A model generated the notes under the pieces. The model made no database searches. It was given only the letters and a program-made list of their open reading frames with translations, and had not been told where the DNA came from. Shown here in pieces: positions 42,851-52,776 of a stretch of DNA of 64,000 bases; positions within the stretch are counted from its first letter, which is position 1, and every line of letters starts with the position of its first letter. The DNA comes from Aquificota bacterium (GTDB lineage Bacteria > Aquificota > Aquificia > Aquificales > Hydrogenothermaceae), in contig JAADDZ010000015.1 in assembly GCA_013153635.1 (NCBI GenBank), forward strand, positions 1 to 64,000, written 5' to 3'. The translations under genes and the position numbers were made by a program.

Positions 42851-43966
42851 TTGGGTAGAATAGACAAAGTTTCCCCTTTTATAGTCATGGACATAGTAAA
42901 AGAGTCTCAAAAGTATAAAGACACTATCCATTTTGAGATAGGAGAACCAGACCTTGATGCATCTGAAAAGGTTTATCATGCTTTAGATAAAGCTATAAAA
43001 GAAAAGAAGTTGCATTATACAGAGAGTTTAGGTCTTTTGGAATTGAGAGAAAAGATAGCCGAATTTTATGCCAAAAAATACAGGGTAGATGTATCTCCAG
43101 ACCGTATCCTTATAACATGTGGTACTTCTGGAGGTTTTTTGATAGTGTACTCGATACTTTTAAACGCCGGAGAAAAACTCGCTTTAACTGACCCGGGCTA
43201 CCCATGTTATAAAAATTTTTCGTATCTTTTAGATGAGGTACCTATTTTAATACCTGTAGACAAAAGTACTGACTACCAGTTAACTTCTGAACATCTTAAA
43301 GCCTATACAGATATTAAGGCGGTACAAATATCTTCTCCTTCTAACCCTACTGGAAACATATACAGTGAGGAAGTTCTAAAAGAGCTTATTCAGTACTGTG
43401 AGGAAAAAGATATATATTTTATATCTGATGAGATATATCACGGACTTGTGTATGACAAGAGGGAGCATACAGCTTTAGAGTTCTCTGATAAAGCGATTGT
43501 GGTAAACGGATTTTCTAAGTATTTCTGCCTACCGGGGTTAAGACTAGGGTGGGTAATTCTTCCAAAAGATTTAGTAAGAAAAGCAGAAATCGTGATGCAA
43601 AATGTATTTATATCAGCTCCAACCTTGAGTCAGTATGGTGCATTGGAAGCTTTTGATTATGAACATCTAAATAATGTTACACACACCTTTAAAAAGAGGA
43701 GAGATTTTTTATACAGTCAGCTAAAAGATATATTTGATATAGATGTAAAACCTGAAGGGGCTTTTTATATCTGGGCTAACATAGAAAAGTACTCAAATGA
43801 CAGCTATAGATTTTCTAAAGAGCTTTTAGAAAAGATACATGTAGCGGTAACTCCCGGGATAGACTTTGGAAAGAATAACACCCACAAATATATAAGGTTT
43901 GCTTATACAAGGGAGATTTCTCACTTAGAAGAGGGGGTAAAGAGGTTAAAAGAGTATCTTCTTTAG
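42851..43966 (+). CDS. PLP-dependent class I/II aminotransferase
   Basis: The 371-aa protein starts at TTG 42851 (GGAG upstream). It has the fold-type I motifs: FEIGEPDLDA, SSPSNPTGNIYS, ISDEIYHGLVY, the PLP lysine in VNGFSKYFCLPGLRLGW and the C-terminal arginine in IRFAYT. It resembles aspartate/aromatic or LL-DAP-type aminotransferases. The exact substrate is open. It converges on the next gene with a four-base overlap. Confidence 0.88.
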   Translation: MGRIDKVSPFIVMDIVKESQKYKDTIHFEIGEPDLDASEKVYHALDKAIKEKKLHYTESLGLLELREKIAEFYAKKYRVDVSPDRILITCGTSGGFLIVYSILLNAGEKLALTDPGYPCYKNFSYLLDEVPILIPVDKSTDYQLTSEHLKAYTDIKAVQISSPSNPTGNIYSEEVLKELIQYCEEKDIYFISDEIYHGLVYDKREHTALEFSDKAIVVNGFSKYFCLPGLRLGWVILPKDLVRKAEIVMQNVFISAPTLSQYGALEAFDYEHLNNVTHTFKKRRDFLYSQLKDIFDIDVKPEGAFYIWANIEKYSNDSYRFSKELLEKIHVAVTPGIDFGKNNTHKYIRFAYTREISHLEEGVKRLKEYLL

Positions 43967-45618
43967 GGGGTTACTATCTCTAGTTTAGATGGGTGTATCC
44001 TTATTAAGCTGTTTTTCCAGCATCTAAAACTGTTTTCCTCACTTGGCAGGGAGATAAAGCTTTTTAGTCTATTTTTCTCTTTTGAAAAAAACTTTATTAA
44101 GTTATTAGATTCAGGATTTTCAAAGAAAACAAAAAATCTACCTATGTCACAGATAGGTCTTTGGAGAAAAGAGTATTTTTGTTTTTTAGGATATATGGTG
44201 TAGAGATTAAAAAATCCTTCATCACACAGCCTAAAGTTACTGAAAGGCTCGCAATATTTCCCAAGATATATAAGTTTCTTGCCGTTAAAGAAATAGTTCC
44301 CTTCTTCTGTTTTAAACAGGACATATTCACCAATTTCTCTTATGCTAATAGGTTTTATCTCGTATATCTCAAAATCTCCATCAGGTTTTAGGTGAACCAA
44401 ACTCTCATCAATATAGAATACTCCAAACTTTGTAAGCTCTACTTTCTGTGCGCTTAGGGGTAGTTTGTCCTTTAGTACTAAATCACCGTTAAAATCGTAT
44501 CTATAAAAGATACCTTTTTCTAGGATAAAAAGACCATAGTTTGAAAGTTTGTAGTATGTTTTGGAAGATATTCGTTTACAGAATTTATGGTCATTCTCAA
44601 AGGAGAAAAGACAAACTTTATTCTTTTGCTCATAAAGAGCGTAAATTTGGTCTTGAATTTGATAGAGTTTAGCCTTTAATGAAAAAGGATAGCTTTTTAT
44701 AAATGAAAAATTTGCATCGTACAGCTTAATCTGGTTTTCCCCTTTTATAGCTAAAAAATCTTTTAAAAAGAATATGTTTTGTATCTTTCCAACATCTAAA
44801 GGGGTTATCTTTGGCTTAGGTAAGTTTTTTAAGACTTTTATTTTTGGGGCTGGTTTTACATCACCTTTGGAAGATAGTATATAAAATGTGTTTAATCCTG
44901 AAAGGACTATACCATTAGTACCACAGCCAGCTATTTTGTACTGCCAGTCTTTGATTTTTAGTTTTTTTGTCAGCTTTTTTGAAACTGTATCTATGATAAA
45001 GAGAAAAGCGTTTTTATTCTTTTGGGATATTTCAAGTATGTACAAAAATCTTTCGCATGGAAAAATCTCATAAGAGTATCCATTAAACAATGGAATCCTT
45101 TTTATTATCTTTGGGTAGAATTTAGGAGGTTTTATGTAGTAAATCTCTAACTTATTAGGTTTTGGCACTATCAAGAAAGGCTCTTTGGAATCTTCTAAGA
45201 GTACAGGTTGGTATCTTGTTTTGAACCTTAACTTTTTTTTGCTGTTCTTTTGCAAAAATAAATACCATCTACCGTCTTTTTGTTCTATTGAGAAGATACT
45301 ATCTTTAGACTCTTCTTTTTGGAGAATGCTTCCTTTTCTGTAATCGTAAACTATATTCCCAATATGAATGATGCCATTTTTTATGTTTGGAATGTAACCA
45401 CTGTTTTTAACTACTATTTTTCCATTTTTTAGTACAAAGCTATAGATACGGTGGTTCTTTCCTATTGATATTAGATGATGATTTTTGATTTTTTTGTACA
45501 AAAGTAAGTCCACTTCTATCTGATTGATTGAGAGTAAAAAATCTTCTAAGAATTTGTCTGTCTTTGCAGTAGAAGTAAAGAGTATAGATAGAACAGATAA
45601 AATTATTAACAGATACAT
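43963..45618 (-). CDS. Unknown secreted protein, probable beta-propeller
   Basis: The 551-aa protein has a cleavable signal peptide (about 1-19). The rest is strand-rich, with repeating aromatic/charged blocks (for example DGRWYLFLQKN, RYDFNGDLVLKDK, SSKGDVKP) reminiscent of a WD/PQQ-like propeller, but no consensus blade is clear. It follows pyruvate kinase and overlaps it by 13 bases. I do not recognise a family. Confidence 0.6.
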   Translation of the reverse strand: MYLLIILSVLSILFTSTAKTDKFLEDFLLSINQIEVDLLLYKKIKNHHLISIGKNHRIYSFVLKNGKIVVKNSGYIPNIKNGIIHIGNIVYDYRKGSILQKEESKDSIFSIEQKDGRWYLFLQKNSKKKLRFKTRYQPVLLEDSKEPFLIVPKPNKLEIYYIKPPKFYPKIIKRIPLFNGYSYEIFPCERFLYILEISQKNKNAFLFIIDTVSKKLTKKLKIKDWQYKIAGCGTNGIVLSGLNTFYILSSKGDVKPAPKIKVLKNLPKPKITPLDVGKIQNIFFLKDFLAIKGENQIKLYDANFSFIKSYPFSLKAKLYQIQDQIYALYEQKNKVCLFSFENDHKFCKRISSKTYYKLSNYGLFILEKGIFYRYDFNGDLVLKDKLPLSAQKVELTKFGVFYIDESLVHLKPDGDFEIYEIKPISIREIGEYVLFKTEEGNYFFNGKKLIYLGKYCEPFSNFRLCDEGFFNLYTIYPKKQKYSFLQRPICDIGRFFVFFENPESNNLIKFFSKEKNRLKSFISLPSEENSFRCWKNSLIRIHPSKLEIVTP

Positions 45619-47027
45619 GATATTTTCTCTATATCTTCCTGTCTCATAATTCTTATCATGTTTGTTTTTCCAGACACATTCCCTATAGAACCTATCGTTA
45701 CCACAAAGTTCCCTTTTAGGGACTTTCCTTTGTTTTTTAGTTTTCTTATAAACTTACACAACATTATCTCTGGGTCTTCTTCTTTTTCTACTGTTTCAAA
45801 TGGAACTACTCCCCAGATTATAGTAGCTCTTCGAAGAGTTTCTATATCGTGAGATACGACGAAGATAGGACATTTAGGTCTAAATTTTGAAACAGTTCTA
45901 GCTGACCTGCCAGTAGTGGTAAAAACGATGATTCCATCAGCTTGTATATCTTTGGCTATAGAAGAGCTTGCGTTGGCTATAGCCTCGTCAGGAGTTACCT
46001 TTCCAGACATATCTCTATAGTAATTATAGATTTTTTCTGTCTCTTCTATCGTCTTTTTCATAACAGAGACAGCTTCTACTGGATATTTCCCTATAGTTGT
46101 TTCATCAGAGAGCATAACTGCATCTGTTCCATCTAGGACAGCATTTGCTATATCAGAAACCTCTGCACGTGTAGGACGCATAGAAGAAACCATTGATATT
46201 AACATCTGGGTTGCAGTGATAACAGGCTTTGCATTTTCATTCGCTTTTTTTATGAGCATTTTTTGGATAACTGGCACTTTTTCCATCTCAATCTCTACTC
46301 CAAGGTCTCCCCTAGCTACCATGATACCGTCTGATACTTCTAAAATGCTGTCTATGTTTTCTACAGCTTCGTGCTTTTCTATTTTAGCAAAAACAGGTAT
46401 ATCTATATCTTTGATAGATTTGATATAGCTTTTTGTGTCTAAAACATCTTGGGGATTTTTCACAAAGGAAAGGGCTATAATGTCTACTCCGTTTTGTATA
46501 CCAAATTTTATATCTTCTTTGTCTTTCTGTGTCAAAGCAGGAATGTTTAGATGAATCTTTGGAAAATTTACACCTTTTCGTGAGGATATAAGTCCTCCGA
46601 GTATCACCTTTGCTATAATTCCATCTTCAGTTTTTTCTATTACCTTTAGTCTGATAGTACCGTCTGCTATATATATCCTATCTCCGGGTTTTAACTGGTC
46701 TAGAATCTCTGGATAGTTTATAGACAGAGCTTCTTTTGTACCGATTATCTGCTCTTTTACTATCTTTATAATATCTCCATACTTTACATAAAAAGGCTCT
46801 TTTACTTCTCCAAGTCTTATCTTAGGTCCAGATAAGTCTTGTAAAATTCCTACAGGAACACCTATCTTATCCTCCCAGTATCTTATACTTTTTATGTATT
46901 CTTTGTGAATCTCATGGGTGCCATGAGAAAAATTTAACCTAAACACATTTACTCCAGCTTCTATCAACTGGTTAATCTTATCCTGTGAAGAAGGTCCCAA
47001 AGTAGCTACAATCTTTGTTTTATTCAT
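45606..47027 (-). CDS. pyk: Pyruvate kinase
   Basis: The 473-aa protein opens with KTKIVATLGPSSQDKINQLI and has VFRLNFSHGTHE, the active-site lysine/glutamate motif IPVFAKIEKHEAVENI and MVARGDLGVEIEMEKVP. A C-terminal domain follows with TTTGRSARTVSKFRP. It makes ATP and pyruvate from phosphoenolpyruvate. It is transcribed divergently from the Fur-family gene. Confidence 0.97.
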   Translation of the reverse strand: MNKTKIVATLGPSSQDKINQLIEAGVNVFRLNFSHGTHEIHKEYIKSIRYWEDKIGVPVGILQDLSGPKIRLGEVKEPFYVKYGDIIKIVKEQIIGTKEALSINYPEILDQLKPGDRIYIADGTIRLKVIEKTEDGIIAKVILGGLISSRKGVNFPKIHLNIPALTQKDKEDIKFGIQNGVDIIALSFVKNPQDVLDTKSYIKSIKDIDIPVFAKIEKHEAVENIDSILEVSDGIMVARGDLGVEIEMEKVPVIQKMLIKKANENAKPVITATQMLISMVSSMRPTRAEVSDIANAVLDGTDAVMLSDETTIGKYPVEAVSVMKKTIEETEKIYNYYRDMSGKVTPDEAIANASSSIAKDIQADGIIVFTTTGRSARTVSKFRPKCPIFVVSHDIETLRRATIIWGVVPFETVEKEEDPEIMLCKFIRKLKNKGKSLKGNFVVTIGSIGNVSGKTNMIRIMRQEDIEKISCIC

Positions 47028-47122
47028 GTTATACTCTCCGGTATTAGTAATCGTTATTGAAAATTTGTATAATATTCATATTTATATTTCTATTGAATAT
47101 CTTATCTTAAGAGGTGTATTGT

Positions 47123-47509
47123 ATGCAAAGAAGAAACACAAACCAAAGAAAGCTTATATACGAGGTTTTAAAAAATACCAACATACACCCTACAGCTGAT
47201 TGGATATATGAACAAGTTAGAAAAGAAATATCAAACATAAGTCTTGGAACAGTTTACAGAAATCTAAAAGTACTAAAAGAAGAAGGGAAGATTTTAGAGA
47301 TAAACGACGGTAAACAAAGTAGGTTTGATGCTAGAACAGATAAACATTTTCACTTTAAGTGTACTTCTTGTGCTGGAATATATGACATAGATAAAGAAGG
47401 GATAATAGAGATAAATGATGCCAAACTAGCCCAGATGGGATACTTTGTTCAAGATTTAGATGTGGTATTTGTAGGGATATGTTACAAATGTAAAACTGGA
47501 GAAAATTAG
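47123..47509 (+). CDS. Fur-family metalloregulator (PerR/Fur-like)
   Basis: The start is at ATG 47123, preceded by GAGGTG; the frame is open back to a GTG at 47114. The 128-aa protein has a winged helix with HPTADWIYEQVRKEISNISLGTVYRNLKVLKEEG. The regulatory metal segment DKHFHFKCTSCAGIYDI and a second CxxC (CYKC) near the C-terminus form the structural zinc site. The subtype is uncertain: PerR, Fur and Zur share these features. It directly precedes two genes that may be under its control. Confidence 0.88.
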   Translation: MQRRNTNQRKLIYEVLKNTNIHPTADWIYEQVRKEISNISLGTVYRNLKVLKEEGKILEINDGKQSRFDARTDKHFHFKCTSCAGIYDIDKEGIIEINDAKLAQMGYFVQDLDVVFVGICYKCKTGEN

Positions 47510-48100
47510 ATGAAAACAATTGTAAGTCCCATAAATTCCCGTCCAGACAGGCTTCCTCCGGGACAGCACTGGACAGATAGACTTCACATCTTAGACATAG
47601 CAGGAGCCCCTTTTGTAGATTTGGAAAATTATCGTTTTAAGATATTTGGAGAAGTAGAAGAAAAAGTAGTTCTATCTTGGGACGATATAGAATCTTTGGA
47701 AAAAGTAGAGCTTATCGCTGATTTTCACTGTGTAACAAGATGGAGCTGTCCAGACGTTAGATGGATAGGATTTCATGTGGAAGAGATAAAAAAACTCGTC
47801 AAGATAAAGGATACTGCCAAGGCGGTTATGCTCCACAGTTTAGATGGTTATACTACTAATGTTCCTTTGGAGTACTTTTTTGACGAAGATGTGATATTTG
47901 CTTATTTCTTAAATGGAAAACCTCTGCCTGCTGATAACGGTTATCCCCTTAGGCTAATCGTACCTAAACTGTATGCATGGAAAAGTGCCAAATTCGTCTA
48001 TGGTGTAGAGTTTATAGATGAGAATAGACCCGGTTTTTGGGAACAAAGAGGTTATCATCTTATTGGAGACCCTTGGAAAGAACAGAGATATTCTTATTAA
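47510..48100 (+). CDS. Sulfite-oxidase-like molybdopterin oxidoreductase (cofactor domain only)
   Basis: The 196-aa protein contains RLPPGQHWTDRLHILDIAG, then ADFHCVTRWSCPDVRWIG with the molybdenum-ligating cysteine, and SLDGYTTNVPLEYFFDEDVIFAY. It matches the small cytoplasmic oxidoreductase members of the sulfite oxidase/YedY family, with no signal peptide and no dimerisation domain. The substrate is unknown. It starts one base after the Fur-family stop. Confidence 0.85.
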   Translation: MKTIVSPINSRPDRLPPGQHWTDRLHILDIAGAPFVDLENYRFKIFGEVEEKVVLSWDDIESLEKVELIADFHCVTRWSCPDVRWIGFHVEEIKKLVKIKDTAKAVMLHSLDGYTTNVPLEYFFDEDVIFAYFLNGKPLPADNGYPLRLIVPKLYAWKSAKFVYGVEFIDENRPGFWEQRGYHLIGDPWKEQRYSY

Positions 48101-48112
48101 AAGGGGTAGGGA

Positions 48113-49327
48113 TTGACCAACCAACAAGAAAAAGAACGCTGGGCTTTAGGCTCTCTATTACTTAACTTATCTCTTACTGTACTAAAATTTGTCTTTGCAG
48201 TATACACAGGAAGTTTGGCATTGATGGCAGAAGCTATCCACTCTTTTTCTGATTTAGCCGCATCAGTAATATCTTTTATCAGTGTAAAACTGTCAGCGAA
48301 AAAAAGTAAAGAGTTCCCTTATGGATTATACAAAATTGAGAATATTGCGGCTATCATCATCTCTATATTTCTATTTTTTGCCGCATTTGAGATAGTAAAA
48401 GAAGCCCTATTTTCAAAAGAAGAGATACAAGTAAAATACCCACATATAGCTATACTAGTTATGATAATAGCTATGGTTTCTACATTTGTGTACTCAAAGT
48501 TAGAAGCCAAAGCCGCAAAAAGATTAAACTCCCCTGTTCTTCTTTCTGATGCAGAACATATCTGGGCTGATTTTTTATCATCTACAGTGGTGGTAATTGG
48601 GTTAATAGGAGTATATCTTGGTTACAATATAGATAGATACGCGGCGGTTATCGTTGCTCTATTTATTATCAAGAGTGGTTGGGAGATACTGTCATCAGGT
48701 ATAAAAGTCCTTTTAGATGTATCCCTTAGCGAAGAAGAGATAAAAAAGATAGAAGAAATCGTGTATAAACACCCATCAGTAGTAAGGATAAAAAATATAA
48801 GAGGGAGAGAAGCAGGTAGTTACAAATTTTTGGAGATAGAGCTTTTACTTCACAACTATTCTCTAAGAGAAACTCACAAAATCGTTGATGAGATAGCAGA
48901 ACAGATAAAAAAAGAGATTCCAAATATAGACTCTATATATATACATTACGAGCCAATAAGACAGGAAGGGTTGCGGGTAGCTTTTTTGGTAGATGAGAAC
49001 AAAAAAATAAAAGATTTTTCTTCTGCAACAAAAATCATAACAGTTGACATATCAAAAAACCTCGATGTACATATCAATCCACCGATAGATACAAAACCAG
49101 ACGAGGAGTTTGTAGGAAATCTTGTATCAAAGATAGATGTAGATATAGTGGTCTCCAAAAACCACCCATTGAGTTTTGATACGAGATGGGAACTGTCAAG
49201 AGCAGGTGTTATGGTGTGGGAAACAGAAAAAGAAACTTTTGAAGAAGCTTTAGAAGAGATTCTCCAGTCTTGGAAAAGCTTTATAACCAAATCCCAGGCC
49301 TCATCAAAACAAAAATCCCAAAGCTAA
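48113..49327 (+). CDS. Cation diffusion facilitator with C-terminal NifX-like domain
   Basis: The 404-aa protein starts at TTG 48113 (GGGGT upstream). Residues 1-205 form the six-span CDF transporter with the metal-site motif HSFSDLAASV and the second HxxxD (DAEHIWADFLSS). Residues 206-285 are the cytoplasmic CDF dimerisation domain. An extra domain (about 288-395; RVAFLVDENKKIKDFSSATKI) resembles the dinitrogenase iron-molybdenum cofactor (NifX/NafY) family. The protein exports Zn, Fe, Mn or Co. The extra domain may sense or hand over metal clusters. Confidence 0.85.
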   Translation: MTNQQEKERWALGSLLLNLSLTVLKFVFAVYTGSLALMAEAIHSFSDLAASVISFISVKLSAKKSKEFPYGLYKIENIAAIIISIFLFFAAFEIVKEALFSKEEIQVKYPHIAILVMIIAMVSTFVYSKLEAKAAKRLNSPVLLSDAEHIWADFLSSTVVVIGLIGVYLGYNIDRYAAVIVALFIIKSGWEILSSGIKVLLDVSLSEEEIKKIEEIVYKHPSVVRIKNIRGREAGSYKFLEIELLLHNYSLRETHKIVDEIAEQIKKEIPNIDSIYIHYEPIRQEGLRVAFLVDENKKIKDFSSATKIITVDISKNLDVHINPPIDTKPDEEFVGNLVSKIDVDIVVSKNHPLSFDTRWELSRAGVMVWETEKETFEEALEEILQSWKSFITKSQASSKQKSQS

Positions 49328-49397
49328 TATATTCTTTTAAAATTCACCAGATAAAGTCCGAAAACAAATATATCTAAAAATATCTACGGAGTTAAAA

Positions 49398-50648
49398 ATG
49401 AAAATATCGATAGTTATCTACAACCAAGACAAAACCCAATTAAAAAATTTAACAAAATCTCTTGAAGAAAATGACCTATCTATGGTTGGAGAGATACTGT
49501 ACACCGGAAAAAAAGAAGATACTACAGGTCTAGAAACATCTTTAGTCATTGAGCCGTTAGAACTAGATACAGAAAATAAAGCATACCTAAAAAATGTCCT
49601 TTTGGGCAGAGCAAAAGAAGATTATATCTTATGGCTTAGCACCAACACAGTATTAGAAGATACTACTATAGCAGAACTAATAGAGACAGCCCAAGAACAC
49701 AAAGATGCAGACGTAATATACCCTAATGAAGTGATAATACAAGACGAAGAAGAAATCGTTAGAAACTTTGATGACTTATACAAAAGAGAAAATCTAATTT
49801 TACACAACCTTTCGATAGAAGATAACCTCCCAGAGTTTGGAATTTTGCTGAAAAAAGACAAATTCAAAAAGCTTGGAGGATTTGATGAGCAGTTCGAAGA
49901 TTTTGATTTTTATAAGTTCGTATACGACAATATAAACGAAATCACAGTAAAACATTCTGATTTGAGCTTTGTAGAATACCACATAACCGAAGACTTTATA
50001 GATACCTCATACAGAAGTAAAGCCATTAGAGATACTGTATCCAAATACGACTGGAAAACAGAGATTTTCCCCTATCTATCGTGGGAAAAAGAAGAAAATT
50101 CAGCATTAGCCACTGCTTACACATTTATAGGAGACAAACTGTCTAGATACCACGACTTTTTTAATGCTTCTCAATTGTACACAAAAGCTTTACTTACCTT
50201 TCACAATAAACTATCTTTCCAAAGCTTAATAAACGCATATCTCAACATGGGACTTTTTGAAGAAGCAAAAGCTTTAATAACCTCACAGCAAACACTGAAA
50301 AAAGAAGAAAAAGATAGCATGATACAGCGAATAAACCAGACCCAAAAATTCGTCAAAACCTTAGAAGAGTCTATAAAAGAAGGAAAAACAGGTGAAATCC
50401 TATTAGCCTCTAAAGACATTATAGATTTTTACCAAGGAGCCCCTGTATACAACCTCTTTGGGGTTGTTTACTACCTTATGAACGATTTAGAAAATGCATA
50501 CAAATTCTTTTATAAAGGAGTAATCATAAATCCTTTAGAAGAAAACATAGTAAAAAATCTAGTTGACGTTGCAAAACAGATAGGAAAAGAAGAAAGCGTA
50601 AAGAATCTCATCTATAGAATCGTTCCACAGCAAGAAAAAGTAGCCTAA
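49398..50648 (+). CDS. GT2-like glycosyltransferase domain fused to TPR-like repeats
   Basis: In the 416-aa protein the first 200 residues follow the GT-A fold plan (MKISIVIYNQ, a long helix, GRAKEDYILWLSTNTVLED in place of the DxD region, and GGFDEQFEDFDFYKFV). The usual DxD is not obvious, so activity is uncertain. Residues 230-416 form TPR-like helix pairs (for example FGVVYYLMNDLENAYKFFYKG). It heads a run of four genes with two PilZ proteins. Confidence 0.65.
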   Translation: MKISIVIYNQDKTQLKNLTKSLEENDLSMVGEILYTGKKEDTTGLETSLVIEPLELDTENKAYLKNVLLGRAKEDYILWLSTNTVLEDTTIAELIETAQEHKDADVIYPNEVIIQDEEEIVRNFDDLYKRENLILHNLSIEDNLPEFGILLKKDKFKKLGGFDEQFEDFDFYKFVYDNINEITVKHSDLSFVEYHITEDFIDTSYRSKAIRDTVSKYDWKTEIFPYLSWEKEENSALATAYTFIGDKLSRYHDFFNASQLYTKALLTFHNKLSFQSLINAYLNMGLFEEAKALITSQQTLKKEEKDSMIQRINQTQKFVKTLEESIKEGKTGEILLASKDIIDFYQGAPVYNLFGVVYYLMNDLENAYKFFYKGVIINPLEENIVKNLVDVAKQIGKEESVKNLIYRIVPQQEKVA

Positions 50649-50661
50649 AGAGGACAAAGGA

Positions 50662-51723
50662 TTGGACTCATATACCAAAAGTATTGCTAATATTAATTAC
50701 CTAGATACAACTACAGTATTAATATTAGTAATCTTAGGTTTATCTATATTGCTGATAGTCATAATATTTCTTCTGTATGGTAAAAATATAAAAAAAAGAT
50801 ACAAACTAAAACTTTTCAAAAAATACGCCAAAGAAAGAGAGCTAAACGAAAACCAGATAAAAATACTGTGTAAGTATTCCAAATATCTAAACAGAGACCC
50901 TTTCTTAGCCTTGGAGTTTAAAGCACCTTTTGAAAAAGTCATAAACGAATACATAAACAAAGAACCAGATTTTGAGCAAGAACTGATAAAAGATATGAGA
51001 AAGAAACTTGGCTTTGACGTTGTTCCTGAAATGATGCCTTTAGTTGTTACCAAAGATATAGACCTATTTCAAGCAGGAAAACTTATAACTCCTGAAAATC
51101 TCACCTACGACATAGTCCTGTTTGACAAAGATGAAAGATATATGTACTGGATAGTCGTTGGAGACTACGACTACATAAACGTATCAAAAGGAGAAGTAGT
51201 GAGAATCTCTTTCACCAGAAAAAACGATGCGATATACAATACCCACCTTCCCATAATAGACATCATAGAAGAAAACGACAAAACTATACTAAAATTCCCT
51301 CACACATTTGACCTTGTTAGAATCCAAAGAAGAGAGTATCCAAGGATAAAAGTAAACATAGACGCTTTTGTAAGAAGGATAGATTATGACAAAAAGATAA
51401 CAAAAAATAGACTCCTAAAATGGCACTATGTAAGGATAGACAACCTAAGTGCAGGAGGCGTAAGGATATGTATTCCCCACGAAAAAAGGATAGAACTTAA
51501 CATATACACAAACCATAGAATACAGATAAAATTCGAACTAAACTCTAGAGAGATAAAAGTAGAAGGTATCGTTGTAAATATAAACGAGAAAAAAAACAAT
51601 ATCTGCTACGGAATAAAATTTACAGATGTTCCAAAAGAGATACTAGAATTTATCTCCAAATTCGTACAAAAAGAACAGCAAAAGCTCCTAAAAGTGGTCA
51701 AAGGAAAAAGAAATGCAAGTTGA
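50662..51723 (+). CDS. Membrane-anchored PilZ-domain protein
   Basis: The 353-aa protein starts at TTG 50662. An N-terminal membrane span (about 17-39) precedes a helical region (45-115). A beta-rich YcgR-N-like domain (120-215) and a PilZ domain (about 218-345) follow. The c-di-GMP ligands are present: RxxxR at Arg224-Arg228 and NxSxxG at Asn261-Gly266. It likely binds c-di-GMP and changes motility, polysaccharide or adhesion. It overlaps the next PilZ gene by 11 bases. Confidence 0.82.
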   Translation: MDSYTKSIANINYLDTTTVLILVILGLSILLIVIIFLLYGKNIKKRYKLKLFKKYAKERELNENQIKILCKYSKYLNRDPFLALEFKAPFEKVINEYINKEPDFEQELIKDMRKKLGFDVVPEMMPLVVTKDIDLFQAGKLITPENLTYDIVLFDKDERYMYWIVVGDYDYINVSKGEVVRISFTRKNDAIYNTHLPIIDIIEENDKTILKFPHTFDLVRIQRREYPRIKVNIDAFVRRIDYDKKITKNRLLKWHYVRIDNLSAGGVRICIPHEKRIELNIYTNHRIQIKFELNSREIKVEGIVVNINEKKNNICYGIKFTDVPKEILEFISKFVQKEQQKLLKVVKGKRNAS

Positions 51724-52765
51724 GGAAATCCACAAAATACTCAAAGAAGACCGTTCATTTTTTTTATCTAAAAAAGAAAAGTTTTTAAAATGTATAGACA
51801 TAGGCAGTATAAACGACACAGCACAGAAACTATACATATCTTTGTTCTCTTTTGAAAAAAATGAGAAAGATATAGAAAAACTGATAAGAGAGCTTCTTCG
51901 CCACAGAGCAGACATAAAACCAGAAATCACAAGCTTTCTAATGAACCTTGTAAATGAATATCTTGAGTACTGTATAAAAAACAAAAAAAGCATAAAAAAC
52001 GTAAAAGCGTTATTACAGCTGATAAACCATTATATCTATCTCATCGACAAAACATACATCTCTTATGTGTCCCACATAACCAACCACATAAAACAGCTGT
52101 CAAAAGAAAAAAGAAAAGCACATAAAGAACTGGCACTGTCTATATTTAGGAAACTAAAAGAAGAAAAAAAATCAGTTAGATTAGTATCTTTCTATAAGGA
52201 AGTCCCAATAATATGTAAAACCAAAATAGAAAGAATCACAGATGAATTTGTAGTCTTACAGTCTCATAACTGTAGTACAAAAGCGTTCTATCCAGAAAAA
52301 AATGTATATATAAAGATAGATAATCTACAAAAAAAGATAAAAGCCACCATTATCAATATCATACCCAAAGAAGAGAAGATAGTACTTGGTAATTTTGAGC
52401 TTACCCAGCTCCCTCAAGAGAAAAGGAAATTCGTTAGAGTTCAACCTACAGAAAATATAGAAGTAAAACTTCAAAAAGGAAAACATATCCTAACAGGTAA
52501 ACTTTCGGATATATCCATCGGAGGTATAGGAGTTTATCTATCAAAAATAGATAACATAGAAGAGAAAGATACTGTTAAAATATCTTTTAAACTTCCCTCT
52601 GGAGACACAGAGATAGAGCTGTTAGGAGAGGTGGTATACATTATGGATATGGACGGTATGTACAGAGTAGGAATAAAATATTCTCCAGACGTATTAACAG
52701 AAGAAAAGATAAACGATTATGTTATAAACAGGCAGTTTGAAATACTAAAAGAAATAAAATCCTAA
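51713..52765 (+). CDS. Cytoplasmic PilZ-domain protein
   Basis: The 350-aa protein has a helical N-terminal half (about 1-150) and a beta-rich intermediate domain (155-232). A PilZ domain follows, with RxxxR at Arg238-Arg242 and DxSxxG at Asp266-Gly271. There is no membrane span. The domain order is like its upstream neighbour's, so the two probably arose by duplication and may respond to the same c-di-GMP pool. Confidence 0.82.
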   Translation: MQVEEIHKILKEDRSFFLSKKEKFLKCIDIGSINDTAQKLYISLFSFEKNEKDIEKLIRELLRHRADIKPEITSFLMNLVNEYLEYCIKNKKSIKNVKALLQLINHYIYLIDKTYISYVSHITNHIKQLSKEKRKAHKELALSIFRKLKEEKKSVRLVSFYKEVPIICKTKIERITDEFVVLQSHNCSTKAFYPEKNVYIKIDNLQKKIKATIINIIPKEEKIVLGNFELTQLPQEKRKFVRVQPTENIEVKLQKGKHILTGKLSDISIGGIGVYLSKIDNIEEKDTVKISFKLPSGDTEIELLGEVVYIMDMDGMYRVGIKYSPDVLTEEKINDYVINRQFEILKEIKS

Positions 52766-52776
52766 AAGGTAAAAAT

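Noticed and set aside
47045-47062. Fur/PerR box candidate upstream of the Fur-family gene (AGTAATCGTTATT)
   Set aside because: It is not a proper 7-1-7 inverted repeat and would be expected by chance in such AT-rich sequence.
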